From the NCBI RefSeq assembly GCF_963576675.1, contig NC_088916.1:52825001-52889000 (forward strand): DNA of 64,000 bases, written 5' to 3'. Within the stretch, counting starts at the first letter, position 1, and every line of letters starts with the position of its first letter. The stretch is from Euphorbia lathyris (taxonomy: Eukaryota > Streptophyta > Magnoliopsida > Malpighiales > Euphorbiaceae). Below the pieces are notes generated by a model that did no database searches, had not been told where the DNA came from, and saw only the letters and a list, made by a program, of their open reading frames with translations. Shown here one piece after another: positions 9,208 through 18,912 of this stretch. Both the position numbers and the translations under genes were made by a program.

Positions 9208-9716
9208 TGATAACATTGTGATATTATCCCAAGGATCAAAAGGGATATTCGCCTGAAAGAACGCCACGTGTTGGTCGCCTGATACGAGAATTCCGCGGCG
9301 TATCGAAGTAAAGAGATCCGACGGGCGGATCACCTAGAACTTGCCAAGAGAGACCCGCAGGCGAACCTGTAAGGCGAATCCCCATAAGCTCTCAATCCGC
9401 CATTAGAACGGCTGGGCCGATCCGACCATAAAGACCATTAATAAGCTATCAATTAGCTAACCGCCAACTTAAGGGTAACCTTAACCGCCATTAATGGGAC
9501 ATTAATGGAGACTTTCTAGTTACCGAAGGTTACAACTTCATGACTATATATAGCCTATGTCTCAGGCTATCAAGGTACACATTCACTTACCCTTTGTCAA
9601 TTCAGTTTGCTCTCTTGTTCTTCCTTATTGACTTTGGCATCGGAGCTTCCCCCCGTCGAACCCAACGACGTCCCCACAGGGACGGAAGCTGATCGGAATT
9701 TCTCCACAAGTCATCA
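9208..9716 (+). repeat. 3' LTR of the Tat element
   Basis: 509 bases starting TGATAACATTG and ending TCATCA; the last 193 bases match the 5' LTR piece at 1-193. A TATA box (TATATATA) lies at 9545-9552. The U3 part contains an inverted pair GATACG...CGTATC around 9280-9305 and one GCGGATC word near 9325. Confidence 0.9.
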
Positions 9717-9745
9717 TATGTATATGTATATTCTATCTAATCAAA

Positions 9746-9871
9746 ATATATCTTATCATTTGCAAGCCATATCAGTACATGCAATTAGCCTAAATTTACC
9801 CTTTAATACATGCTTCATACATGCTCAATGACCCTTTTACAATGTTCCTCTAATACTTGATGCATGATTAA
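9746..9871 (+). repeat. 126-bp direct repeat, copy 1 (with 10153-10278)
   Basis: Starts ATATATCTTATCATTTGC and ends GATGCATGATTAA. It is identical by eye to 10153-10278, 407 bases away. It lies in AT-rich sequence that would be intron of the CACTA gene. Identity implies a recent duplication. Confidence 0.85.
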
Positions 9872-10152
9872 GGTATATTGTAAACGAATTGCATTCAGAA
9901 TCCTTACTTATCAGCATAACTCATGTTCAAATAAAAATGAGTCAGTTGAGTTCATAACATTTTCAGCTTTAAGAGTATGCCTAACATGCTATAACAAGTA
10001 TACCACTTATTCAAGTAGACATATGTATATTCAAGTGAACATGCTATAACAAGTAGACAACTTATTCATGCATGTCTATTCCTTATTTATTCAAGACAAA
10101 TTATTCCTTACTTATCATCATAGGTCATGTTCAAATAAAAAGGAGTATGGTG

Positions 10153-10278
10153 ATATATCTTATCATTTGCAAGCCATATCAGTACATGCAATTAGCCTAA
10201 ATTTACCCTTTAATACATGCTTCATACATGCTCAATGACCCTTTTACAATGTTCCTCTAATACTTGATGCATGATTAA
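10153..10278 (+). repeat. 126-bp direct repeat, copy 2
   Basis: Same sequence as 9746-9871. The flanks differ apart from short pieces (CAAATAAAAA GGAGT/GGAAT near 10135 and 10530), which suggests further older duplications of smaller segments in this stretch. Confidence 0.85.
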
Positions 10279-10815
10279 TAAGCTACATGCCCAAATGAAC
10301 AATCGTACACATACTCATATGAGTTATAGGTTCCTAAACAGTACATCAAACATACTCAATCACTTCTAAAGGCATGACCAATCAGTTCAAACCAACATAA
10401 CATTAATATATATTTATTAAGTTAAAGAAATATTCCCATATGCTAAAGGTATGAACCGATTGAAAATCTCTTCAGTCAGCCTTCCCATGTACTGAAGCAT
10501 TCTTACTATCCCTGCAAATATTGTGTTCAAATAAAAAGGAATCAGATGAGTTCATACCATCTACTGTATTAGGCACTGTATTGCCCTAGGTTAAAAAAGA
10601 TAAAGACCCAAGCTTTTCAGCAGTGAATCTAAATAAAATAAAATCAGTGTAGCTAAGCGAGAGATCTAAACCTTTCAACTATAGGTCTGAAAATCATAAA
10701 ATCCTTATTCCAGCTGCTGAAATCGACATACACAAAAGTAAATCAGATGAGGAAAAGATAGAGTAAGGAACAATGATACTCTAATAAATCTAGGAACAAA
10801 GAAAATATGGCTTAC

Positions 10816-10865
10816 CAGTACCGTGTTTCGAGCTCACCCAGTGATTGCATGTTCAAATCAACCAT
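10816..10865 (-). CDS. candidate first exon of the CACTA-borne gene
   Basis: On the minus strand an ATG (10865-10863) opens a 50-base reading frame (MVDLNMQSLGELETRY) ending at TG/GTAAGC, a good plant splice donor. It lies about 80 bases downstream of a TATA box and a CT-rich leader. It is too short for homology, so the call rests on signal order alone. Confidence 0.3.
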
Positions 10866-10945
10866 GGAGACAGAGAGGGATGAGAGGAATGAGAGGGGTG
10901 AAGCTCTTGCGTAACTTAAACTGGGGTTTGGGATTAGAGAGAGGG

Positions 10946-10953
10946 TTTATATA
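10946..10953 (-). promoter_or_regulatory. TATA box of the CACTA 5' end
   Basis: TATATAAA on the minus strand, followed by ACCCTCTCTCTAATCCC and about 80 bases of CT-rich leader before the candidate ATG at 10865. Confidence 0.45.
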
Positions 10954-11268
10954 TCAGCTGAAATTTCAGTCAAACAATAGAGCGCCTAAAATTTGGTATG
11001 GCCGCGTAAGTGAAATTTCATTTGCCGCCTTTTTGTTTTCAGCATACAATGACATTCATTTATTAGAGGTGTCATCTGTTAAGCGCATCAAATTTAACGA
11101 AAATGTGCGTTTTCTTTGGATGACAGGATTCTGTAATCGTAATGTCATCTGAGAATCGAGCGCATTTTTTATTTTGCCTTCAGATGACATACAGTTAAAA
11201 TACTGTCACGAAAAATATTCAGACGACATGAAAACAAACGTCTGTCATGTATCTTGTGTCATGTGAAA

Positions 11269-11285
11269 GGGAAAATGGCATAGTG
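11269..11285 (-). repeat. CACTA terminal inverted repeat (5' terminus)
   Basis: Minus strand CACTATGCCATTTTCCC. The bases beyond it (11286 on) switch to decayed gypsy gag sequence, which fits an insertion border. The 3-base TSD cannot be tested without the other end. Confidence 0.5.
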
Positions 11286-11289
11286 CGTG

Positions 11290-12174
11290 CATGCCTCTGT
11301 CTAAAGAAATTCAGCATCGACCGATGCCTAGAGGGTTTCATATCCCTACCTTCAGCTAGTACGAAGGTAGCGGAGATCCGATGAACCACTTTAAAAACTT
11401 CAGACGAATCATGAAAGCCACTACGACCATAAATGTAGGTCTTTATCACCTCTTCCCTATAACACTAAAGGAGTCAGTAGACTTTTGGTACAAGCAACTC
11501 CTTCCTGAATCCATCCACAGTTTCAATCACATAGCTGAATCATTCGTAAACCACTTCGTAACTTCCATATTAGAGGGAAAGGCAATAGAAGACCTCAACG
11601 GAATGGTCCAAACTAAAGGTGAAACCTTAGCCTAGTTTATTGAGCAATTCTAAGCTTTGGCCATCCGGATCAAGAAGTTCAGTATGGGTGGAGCCATTGA
11701 TGCCATGACAAGTAATTGCTGAAGTCAGCAAAGCATTATTATGTCCATACCCAGAGACTTTTAAGAATTAATGAAAAAGGCAAGAAGCTACACTAGGTGG
11801 GATGAGCACAAACCAAATCTGTTGCTTAAAAGAGAGACATGTCCTAACAACGATAAGCCATCAAGAGAGAAGGACTGAAGAGATATAAATCCGTAGAAAC
11901 CTCGGGTGCAGAGGGACAAGCCTTAGGTCACATTTAAGATCTTAAAAAGGAGATGCTCTTCTCGGTCTAAGATAATAAAATGCAAATCGAATACCCACCC
12001 AAGATCAAGAAAGACCGTAGCAATATGAAGTATTTCCACTTCCACAAAAGTGAATGCCATGAAAATGAAGACTGCAGGCAGTTGATAACAGAACTTGAGA
12101 AGATGGTTGAAAGTGGCAAACTAGATCGGTCTCTCAATGAGAGTCATTATATCAAGTTGAATAATACTAAGTAA
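11290..12174 (+). pseudogene. gag: decayed Ty3/gypsy (Tat-like) gag fragment
   Basis: Translation in shifting frames gives PRGFHIPT at 11327-11352, then MNHFKNFRRIMKATTTIN and VDFWYKQLLPESIHSFNHI, matching the order of a retrotransposon Gag domain. At 11980-12174 a segment with KYFHFHKSECHENEDCRQL resembles the Tat knuckle-like motif (compare CKYHRKNGHDTDAC at about 1990-2030). Several stops and frame changes separate them. This is the oldest-looking LTR element remnant in the window and was the CACTA target. No LTRs are recognisable. Confidence 0.7.
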
Positions 12175-13219
12175 CCGCTAAGCCACGTTGACCAATAGCA
12201 AAGGAGTTTCGAGATCACATTAATATTCGTCTATGATCCCATGCTTAGAGTCACGGGATATCAAGATGACAATGCAAACTGTCAAAAGATGCTAAAGGCT
12301 GACCTGTGTCGCTAAGCTCCATTAGGACGTACAATCTTCTAAGCTACCAAATTTACCACTGGCACATTATAAATGGATCGGATTGTAATGCAACAAAAGG
12401 TCACACACATCCCTCCGCATTATTAGAACATCAATTCCATATTTTTGAGTATCTACTTTTCTCAACTATGCCAACTTTATCATCAAAGTGCAGTCGCTGA
12501 CAAGGGGCGACTTTAGTATTTTAGAGGTCATAAGTAGTGCTTATTAACCCTATAAGGTTTGAAATTCCACATCTTTTATTAATGAAAAAATTCAACTTCC
12601 GTTAATGAGGTTGGAAATTGCACCGTGTGGTAATGTTATACTTAAAATTGTATTGCTTTGTATGTGGATGCTAAATCTGCTCCCAATAACCATATAACTA
12701 AATTTGTAACGTAGCCCTATTATTATTATTATTATTATAAGAGAAAAGTTGTGAAATAAATTTTGGAAGCCTATGTTGTGCCATTGCTTTTAACAGACGA
12801 TGATTGAAAAAAAGGGACAATATTTGTTATTGTTGTCGAATTCTAATCCATTTGAGTAAGTTATATTCTTGTTTCTATATATAATTACTATTAAATCAGA
12901 TATGAGATAATAATTATTTTTTAGAATAGTTTTTAATAATTGAAATTTCGATAATTCTCCTAATGTAATGAAATAAGTTACAGATTATATCAAAAAGAAA
13001 AAAATTTAAACCGGAAGGCCCTCTAAATGGGAGGTCTTAAGCGGACGCTTAAATCGACTCCCCTTAAAACCGCACCTGATTGCCGATACCCGATACCTCT
13101 TTTAATTTTTTTTCCATCATATATTAGACATAAAAAGCCTTAGTCACATGCAAAAGACTCCTCTTAAATTTATTCGGATCAACCTTTTTCCATAAAACCT
13201 TAAAAATATTTTGCTAATC
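12175..13219 (+). other. no gene recognised; decayed AT-rich sequence
   Basis: There is no coding segment I can support. There is a (TAT)n tract at about 12718-12738 and long AT-rich stretches around 12740-12990. The first part may be further decayed pol of the gag fragment upstream, but no motif survives. Confidence 0.5.
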
Positions 13220-13870
13220 CGAAGAGCAGGGAAATGAAAGTGGAGGATCTTTTTATCCCTAAAACCAGGATCTGGGACCGGGGAAAGCTGGCTTGGGGCT
13301 TTAATAGGGAAGTGTCCGACATGATTGCTAAAATGGTTATCTAGTATTCTAGCAGCGAGGATAGGCTTATATAACATTATACGAATGTCGGTGTTTATTC
13401 GTCCAAATCAAGGTATAAATTGCAGTGACTGGCAAGAGAAAGGCATCCGGACGAGGAAGGGTGGAAAATGTTGTGGAAATAAATAGGAACTCCCGCCATA
13501 AATTAAATTCTTTGCATGGAAACTATTGGCTGGTATTCTATCTTTAAGGACAAAGCTAGCTAGCAGAAGAGTTACAATGCCCATCACATGTCTACTTTGT
13601 CCTAATAATGTGGAATATGGCTGATGTGAGTTTGCAAAAAAGTGCTGGCAGGTTGTTGGATATGAGCCTCCTGGGGAAGAATGGGAATTTATTGAGGATT
13701 GAGGAATGAAACTATGTGCCGAATCAAGTCCTAGTGTTATTAAGAATAGCCTCGCGGTTCTATGGGCAATTTGGTAAGCAAGGAATTGTGTTCTTTAGAA
13801 TTAGCATGCTCATCTTCCTAGGGAAATTACTGGATTAGCGCTGAATTTTATAGCATAATGATTATCAGCT
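13220..13870 (+). pseudogene. LINE (L1-type) ORF2 3' remnant with zf-RVT-like region
   Basis: Broken reading on the + strand shows the order typical of plant L1 ORF2 C-termini: a VEDLF...D...W segment (about 13238-13300), then a stretch with FAWKLLAGILSLRTKLASRR (two frames), CLLCPN and CxFAKKCWQVVG (13515-13650), the cysteine-containing zinc-binding reverse-transcriptase tail. It has multiple stops and indels. The end of the element is not clear. Confidence 0.55.
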
Positions 13871-14313
13871 CAAGCAGTGAAGAAAGAGAGTGACAGACGA
13901 ATTAGTACGATAATTATAGAACAAAATAGGGTAGCTATTGATACAGCTGTAAATCTAGAAGACTGTAATGGCAGGGCAGGAGAAATGGAAGTAGGGAGGG
14001 GTGGGATTGAAAGAGCAGGTGCTAGGGACCCTAGCAGCAGTTCGGTTGAGATCAATGACCTTAGGCGTAATTTGCTAGGATACTAGGGGCTGGATGAGGA
14101 AGTAGGCATGGGTGGTGTTGAGGATAACGGGATGGCTGCTGAAGTTGTTAGTGCAGTAGCAAGTGTTGGTGGCAAGGAGATTGTTGAAGATGCAGGAGAT
14201 GCTGATATACATAGTGTAGCGGCTGAAGGAGTTTTTGGCACTAATATTTTTTTTTCTATAGGTACAACTTGTGTTTCTGAGATTGGGAGTAATGTGCGAC
14301 TTGTGATGGATGG
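13871..14313 (+). other. unrecognised host sequence with two small open frames
   Basis: Two open frames (13877-14086, 69 codons; 14108-14323, 71 codons) have no motif I know; the second runs into the inserted GAG-only element. They may be the tail of the LINE or a separate remnant. The last five bases (14309-14313, GATGG) are the left TSD of the GAG-only element; the same host continues for eleven bases at 47166-47176. Confidence 0.4.
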
Positions 14314-14734
14314 TGTTAAGTGATGCGTAGTCCGGTAGAGCGGTAATAATACGATGATAAGTGTGTGCTAGGGTTATGGATATGATCTTTCTAAGTGCTC
14401 TAACTCTACTAGACGCTACTACGTAGGGGCAAGTGTACCCCGTCGTATCAAGTAATAATCCGGTTAAGACCGGGTATCGAATCCATGGGATTTATAACTA
14501 CAAGTATTAAACTACTCGGTTTTACACGTTATCTAAGCGGTGAATACTTTAGTTGGTTGGGTGACAACTATAAACTACGGGTGAGACAATTTTCATGTAT
14601 TTCAAGCCCTCTTAGAGTGATACGGGTGATGATAAGTTATAACCTATGACAAACAACTCGAAATATATATGATTAATGATTTACTCTTGCAAAGACGACT
14701 ATTTATAGACCGAACAACTCCGTGAGGTTATAGA

Positions 14735-16063
14735 TGTTGAAACACCTTTCCACATGATTTTGATTTGACAAAATTATTTATGTGAATGATAAAAATATTC
14801 CAACACATTAAATTTAAATACTTTGATTTATTCATACTAATGTGTTTGCTCAATGTTGAGTTATTTGATTTATAAGACATTAAGATATAAAGCCTAAAGG
14901 CCCGTAAGTGGAAGTGAAGCCCAAGTCAACAGATCAAGACCTCATGGCCCATGAAGACAAAACGTCGTCGTACTGAGTAAGACATAAGCCTAGCAACAAG
15001 AAGGATCAAGAAGCCTTCTACCAACACCTTTAAGATGAAGCTGCTGAGTTGAACGATAAGAAGTACAAGTCAGCGGCAGAACAGAATAAACTTGGAGACA
15101 AAGTATTTCTGCTTTGGGTAAAGCTCAGAAGGCGCAGGAAGCTGTCTGGAAGACTTTGCCATAAATGTGGGAACATTCTGTTTCATCTGACGAAAAGCTG
15201 CTGAGCACTGGCGAAGACAGAAGATACGAGAATATGATTGGTCGAAGACGCTGAGCACGTACTGAGTGAAAGCAACAGGAAGCCGTTTGCCTCCAATGGT
15301 TATTTCGAAATTCGAAATCACCGGTGCTTGAAGTGTCACTATAAATAGGCCTATCAAATGCTTCATTCGATGCAGATCTTCAATCAAGTCGAAACGTTGA
15401 CCAAATTGATACTTGAAGTTCTGTGAGAAAAGCAAAGCAAATCTTACACCAATTCCAATCTTGTGTAAAAGTCTAGAGTGATTTTAGTCATCTAAAGTGT
15501 CTTAGCAATTGTTGTTTAGGACAAACACTTATCATTTCTAGAAGTATAGAAAGGAGAAGCTGAGTACTCGGTTATAGTACTCAGCGGTAGTGATAGGAGT
15601 GAGTAGAGGAATAGAGGAAGGTACTCTTGTATACTCAGCTTTTGTTGTAAAAGGTTTCGTGCTCTACCTTTAAAGAGCTCAGTAGAGGATTCAAAAAGCT
15701 CGGAACGAGTTCTAGGGACTGGACGTAGGCGGAGAGGCCGAACCAGGATATATATGCTAAATAACATATTTCTAACCCTTAACTCCTTTATATATTGCTT
15801 GCTATAAAATTGACTTAGTAACGAACTCACGCTGAGTTGAGTGCACTGAGAAACTGAGTTCAGGAATAGACTTTAGTGCTATCTCCTGACTCAAGAAAAG
15901 AAACAGACTTAGTCACCAGTTGACTAAGCTTGTGTCTTAAACTACTCAGCACTGCTGTGTAAACCTTTCTTAAAGAAAAGAAGTCAGCCTTAACGGACAA
16001 ATTTTTTGAATAGTTCCTATCCTCCCCTTGGAACTAATCTTGTCACGTTACACGGGACCAACA
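14735..16063 (+). mobile_element. solo copia LTR (SIRE-like family) in the Athila-1 3' LTR
   Basis: Begins TGTTGAAACACC, ends GGGACCAACA and is flanked by ATAGA (14730-14734 and 16064-16068). The uninterrupted Athila sequence GGTTATAGAGTCGTG is seen at about 44254-44268, which proves the insertion. It is 1329 bases and has the same ends as the LTRs of both copia elements in this window. There is a TATA box (TATAAATA) near 15342. No internal sequence remains, so it arose by LTR-LTR recombination. Confidence 0.92.
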
Positions 16064-16654
16064 ATAGAGTCGTGATTTCCCCTTAAGGCGACTCTAATTC
16101 TTAGGATCAGAAACTAGGGCCCGTAAGTTCCGTGGCTCATCAATTCCTACGGTTTCCGATTTGTCAACTCCGGTGAGGCAACACATATGTGATTCCTAAT
16201 AGATTTCGGAGCTCGTAAACGACCTACACAATAATCAATTATAAGTATCAAAGCAAGCAATAAACATTAACACGTATAGTGAAAACGGAATCGTAAATCA
16301 TGTATTATAAATATGGAATACGAAAATACGGGATACAACCAAGCCTAGTACATAGAAAGAGTACAAGCTAATTAACAAGTAGAAAGGGAAGAAGAATCAG
16401 CCCTTAAGACTAGCTAACCGGACTCAAAGTCGTCTCTTAGGACTTGGAGGTGGAACTCTCGAGCTTGGTGAATGCGGATGGATCGGAACTTCGGCGGAGT
16501 AACGGGAGGATTATACAAGCTCTCAAGGTGTGAGGAACTCTAATACATAGAAAATTGAATACTGAAATGAGTGCTAATCACTCTTACTTATACATCAAGC
16601 TCGGGGGTAGAATCGTAAATACACAAGTTGTATTATTTCTGCAGTTTTCCCAGG

Positions 16655-17025
16655 ACACGCCCCGTGTGGACAGGCAGGCGCCCCGCATGTTTGCCTATTC
16701 CGTTGACAATTTCCTGCATGAGGATCAGAATCAGGCCTGATGTCATGAACACGCCCCGCGTGGACAGGGAGACACCCCGCGTGTTTGCCCATTCCGTTGA
16801 TAATTGACTGTGTGTGGATCAGATTCTGACTGTTTGTCATAACCACGCCCCGCGTAGGTTGGAGTACGCCCCGCGTGGTTGAGCCTCTGGAGTTCAATCG
16901 CTTGAATCATATCTTTGGCGCCCCGCGTGGCTTGGAACACGCCCTGCGTACCTGAGCTTCTAAAACTTAGATTGAAGAATTGCTCTTGTACGCCCCGCGT
17001 ATTAGTAGAGACATCCCGCATGTGT
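16655..17025 (-). repeat. Athila-1 LTR array of CACGC-CCC-GCGTG palindromes (3' LTR)
   Basis: About ten copies of a 13-base interrupted palindrome (CACGC and GCGTG arms around CCC), some decayed, in five pairs: about 16655/16675, 16747/16768, 16843/16866, 16918/16938 and 16988/17010. Members of a pair are 20-23 bases apart. In transcription direction the array lies just upstream of the TATA-like box. Confidence 0.8.
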
Positions 17026-17262
17026 CGGTGGATTTTACTCCTTTGCTTGTACATGCGAAATACAATTCTCGACAGCCGAGTTATCTTGACGTTTATTTTT
17101 CCGAAATTAACTAAAAACAAAGGGAATTAATCAAAAGTATAAAATTTATTTTTATTTTGTTATTTTATTAAAAACACATTATTTTTGTAATTAAACTCAC
17201 TTATTTAGCCCACAATTAGACTGTAATTCACGCTAAAAGATAGGGACAAAATGCCCCTATCA

Positions 17263-18536
17263 ACCTCCTCGGACTTTAAAGTTTTACTTGTCCTCGAGTA
17301 AAAGAAATCGAAAGACAAGGGATTGAGACAATTAAGAAACAAACTTCCGGTTGGTTTTACCAAGTGCGTGATTTCGAAGCTAAAGTTTTACGAAAAGTTT
17401 TCGACAAGTACTTACGCAAGCGAATGAGTGACCAAAACTTATTTGAAACCTCCATGCTCAAACTTAATAGGCAATATTAAATGGAATTGATTATCTTTTG
17501 AGAACTCGATTGTACCTCACCAAGGGATTTCACTCTTACGCTCAAACTTTGGTGGGTCGGTGTTTTTGCGCTCTTCTTTGTAATTACTCGAAGTCACTTT
17601 GAGTTTGCATTTTCATCCGGGTTTTTCCTCCTATGTTATGGTTTAGGCAATATTAAAAATGAACCCGGAGGGGGGTTGTAATGTGGGTAGCATTTTTAGT
17701 GGTTAATTTTTAGAAACTCGAGCCCAAACACCATTTTGATGATCGCATCGTTTTTTCATTTTGGCCTTAGCAAGCTTGTAAAATATAACTTGAAATTGCT
17801 CGGGTGGAGCTTGAGAATGCCTTTTTGCTCTTTATTTCTGCTTCATCTATTTTTTTTCTTTTTTCTTTTTATTTGAGAGCGACACAAAAACGAATTCGAA
17901 GATTTATTGTGCTTACTTGTTAAGGCTTTGGTTTGTTTCGGGTAATTCCGATGCAGTTGATTTTATTGGTATTTGAACAAGAGGAAAAAGGGTTAAATGT
18001 TAAAAAGGAGTTAGCAAAGAAGTCGGTTAATAGGCTCGAGGGGGCTTCCTAAAGGTTAATGAAAACGAGAAAAATAATTAAGAAAGAAATTAGCCTAAGT
18101 GGGTCCGTTTTATCATCTATTGCCATTCTTACCAAAATAAGTGTACTTAACCCGGTATTAGATGCAAACTCTATGAGTTGAGTGAAGTCAAAGCTCTCGA
18201 AAAATTATGAAAGAAATAGAGTTCTCGTACGAACTCTTTTAGGCTCAAAAATACCTCACATGAATTCCGGGTTAAGTTATGTACTTTCAAGTTCTCGTAA
18301 AATTTTCAAAAAAAAAATCTCGTTTTTATTGCCTTTTTAAATTTCATTATAGAGATAACTTGTGGGTTAGGATTCAATGCTTTTGTTTAATACGAACCTT
18401 GGTAGTGCAAAACAAACTATAAGTGCGGGGTTGCACGGCCCTCCGCGTGATTAAAACGACATGTAGTCCAAAGACGTCGCAAAAGAAATGAAAACAAAAA
18501 CAAAATAAAAAATAAAGATGGGGCCTTACAGGTCTG
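17263..18536 (-). other. Athila-1 3' untranslated region
   Basis: There is no coding segment. Next to the LTR the minus strand reads AGTCCGAGGAGGTT, the polypurine tract. The stretch is similar in layout and in patches (CTTGTCC, GAGTAAA, GTTGTAATGTGG) to 38287-39965 in the non-autonomous element, so the 3' UTR is shared between the two. Athila elements often carry an env-like ORF here; none is seen. Confidence 0.6.
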
Positions 18537-18725
18537 TTCTTACGCGAGGCGTACCCAAAGGGACGCTCCGCGTAAGAAATGTAAAAATGGGGAATTACAG
18601 ACAGTGGCTCGGATACGCGGGGCGTGCCCAGAGGGCGCTCCGCGTGATCCGAGTTTCCGGCCATTGTGTAAGGCAGAAGGTGGTTCACGCGGGGCTGGCC
18701 AAAAGATGCGCCCCACGTGAACCTT
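18537..18725 (-). repeat. three tandem GC-rich hairpins downstream of the Athila-1 integrase
   Basis: Hairpin 1 (18537-18578) has outer arms TTCTTACGCG / CGCGTAAGAA. Hairpin 2 (18607-18654) has CTCGGAT / ATCCGAG with an inner ACGCGG / CCGCGT. Hairpin 3 (18682-18723) has GGTTCACG / CGTGAACC with an inner GGGGC / GCCCC. All share a core related to the LTR palindrome (GCGGGGCG). The starts are 70 and 75 bases apart. Confidence 0.8.
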
Positions 18726-18912
18726 ATTTTTGGTTTTGAAATGAGCAAAAACGAAAGAAGATGCACACGAAGAGAAATAATTTGAAAAACGTATATGATA
18801 CATATAGACAAAAGGTTTGACGGATGCAAACCGGTGCTACGTTTATAGTCGGAGTAGCTCGACTTTCGTGCGTGAGTGCTTATGGAGTTCGGAGATGTGT
18901 GGCTTTGCCATG

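Larger units (their letters stand above)
1..9716 (+). mobile_element. Tat-lineage Ty3/gypsy LTR retrotransposon, 5' LTR truncated by window edge
   Basis: Two copies of one LTR end (1-193 and 9524-9716) bracket gag, protease, RT, RNase H, a second RNase H and integrase. The second RNase H-like domain between RNase H and integrase, and an antisense gene between integrase and the 3' LTR, are known marks of the Tat lineage (Tat, Retand, Grande, Ogre relatives). The 193 comparable LTR bases differ at three sites (about 1.6%), so the insertion looks young. Even so, pol carries a frameshift and stops, so this copy is not autonomous. It interrupts the CACTA element that resumes at 9717. Its TSD cannot be checked because the left end is outside the window. 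Confidence 0.9.
9717..11285 (-). mobile_element. 5' end of a CACTA (En/Spm) DNA transposon, cut by the Tat insertion
   Basis: Read on the minus strand, the element starts at 11285 with CACTATGCCATTTTCCC, a CACTA-type terminus. The next ~250 bases are filled with short subterminal repeats in both orientations (TGTCATCTG, AGATGACA, TCGTCTGAA). A TATA box, a CT-rich leader, an ATG and a splice donor follow, which is the order expected at the promoter end of an En/Spm transposase gene. The other terminus and any transposase exons lie left of the Tat element, outside the window, so the superfamily call rests on terminus and subterminal structure only. Confidence 0.55.
14321..17262 (-). repeat. Athila-1 3' LTR (with a solo copia LTR inside)
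   Basis: TGATGCG at 14321 to CTATCA at 17262; about 1.61 kb after removing the insert. It aligns with 43838-45393. The sense strand carries the palindrome array (16655-17025), then a TATA-like TATAAGT (16592-16586) in transcription direction. Differences from the other LTR include a 12-13 base indel near 14578 and three losses of array units in the other copy. Confidence 0.88.

Noticed and set aside
10823..11152. 109-codon + strand open frame in the CACTA end
   Set aside because: Covers the promoter and subterminal repeats on the opposite strand; no motif.
14108..14323. Host protein-coding gene
   Set aside because: 71 codons without motif, ending in an inserted element and preceded by a LINE remnant; not enough support.
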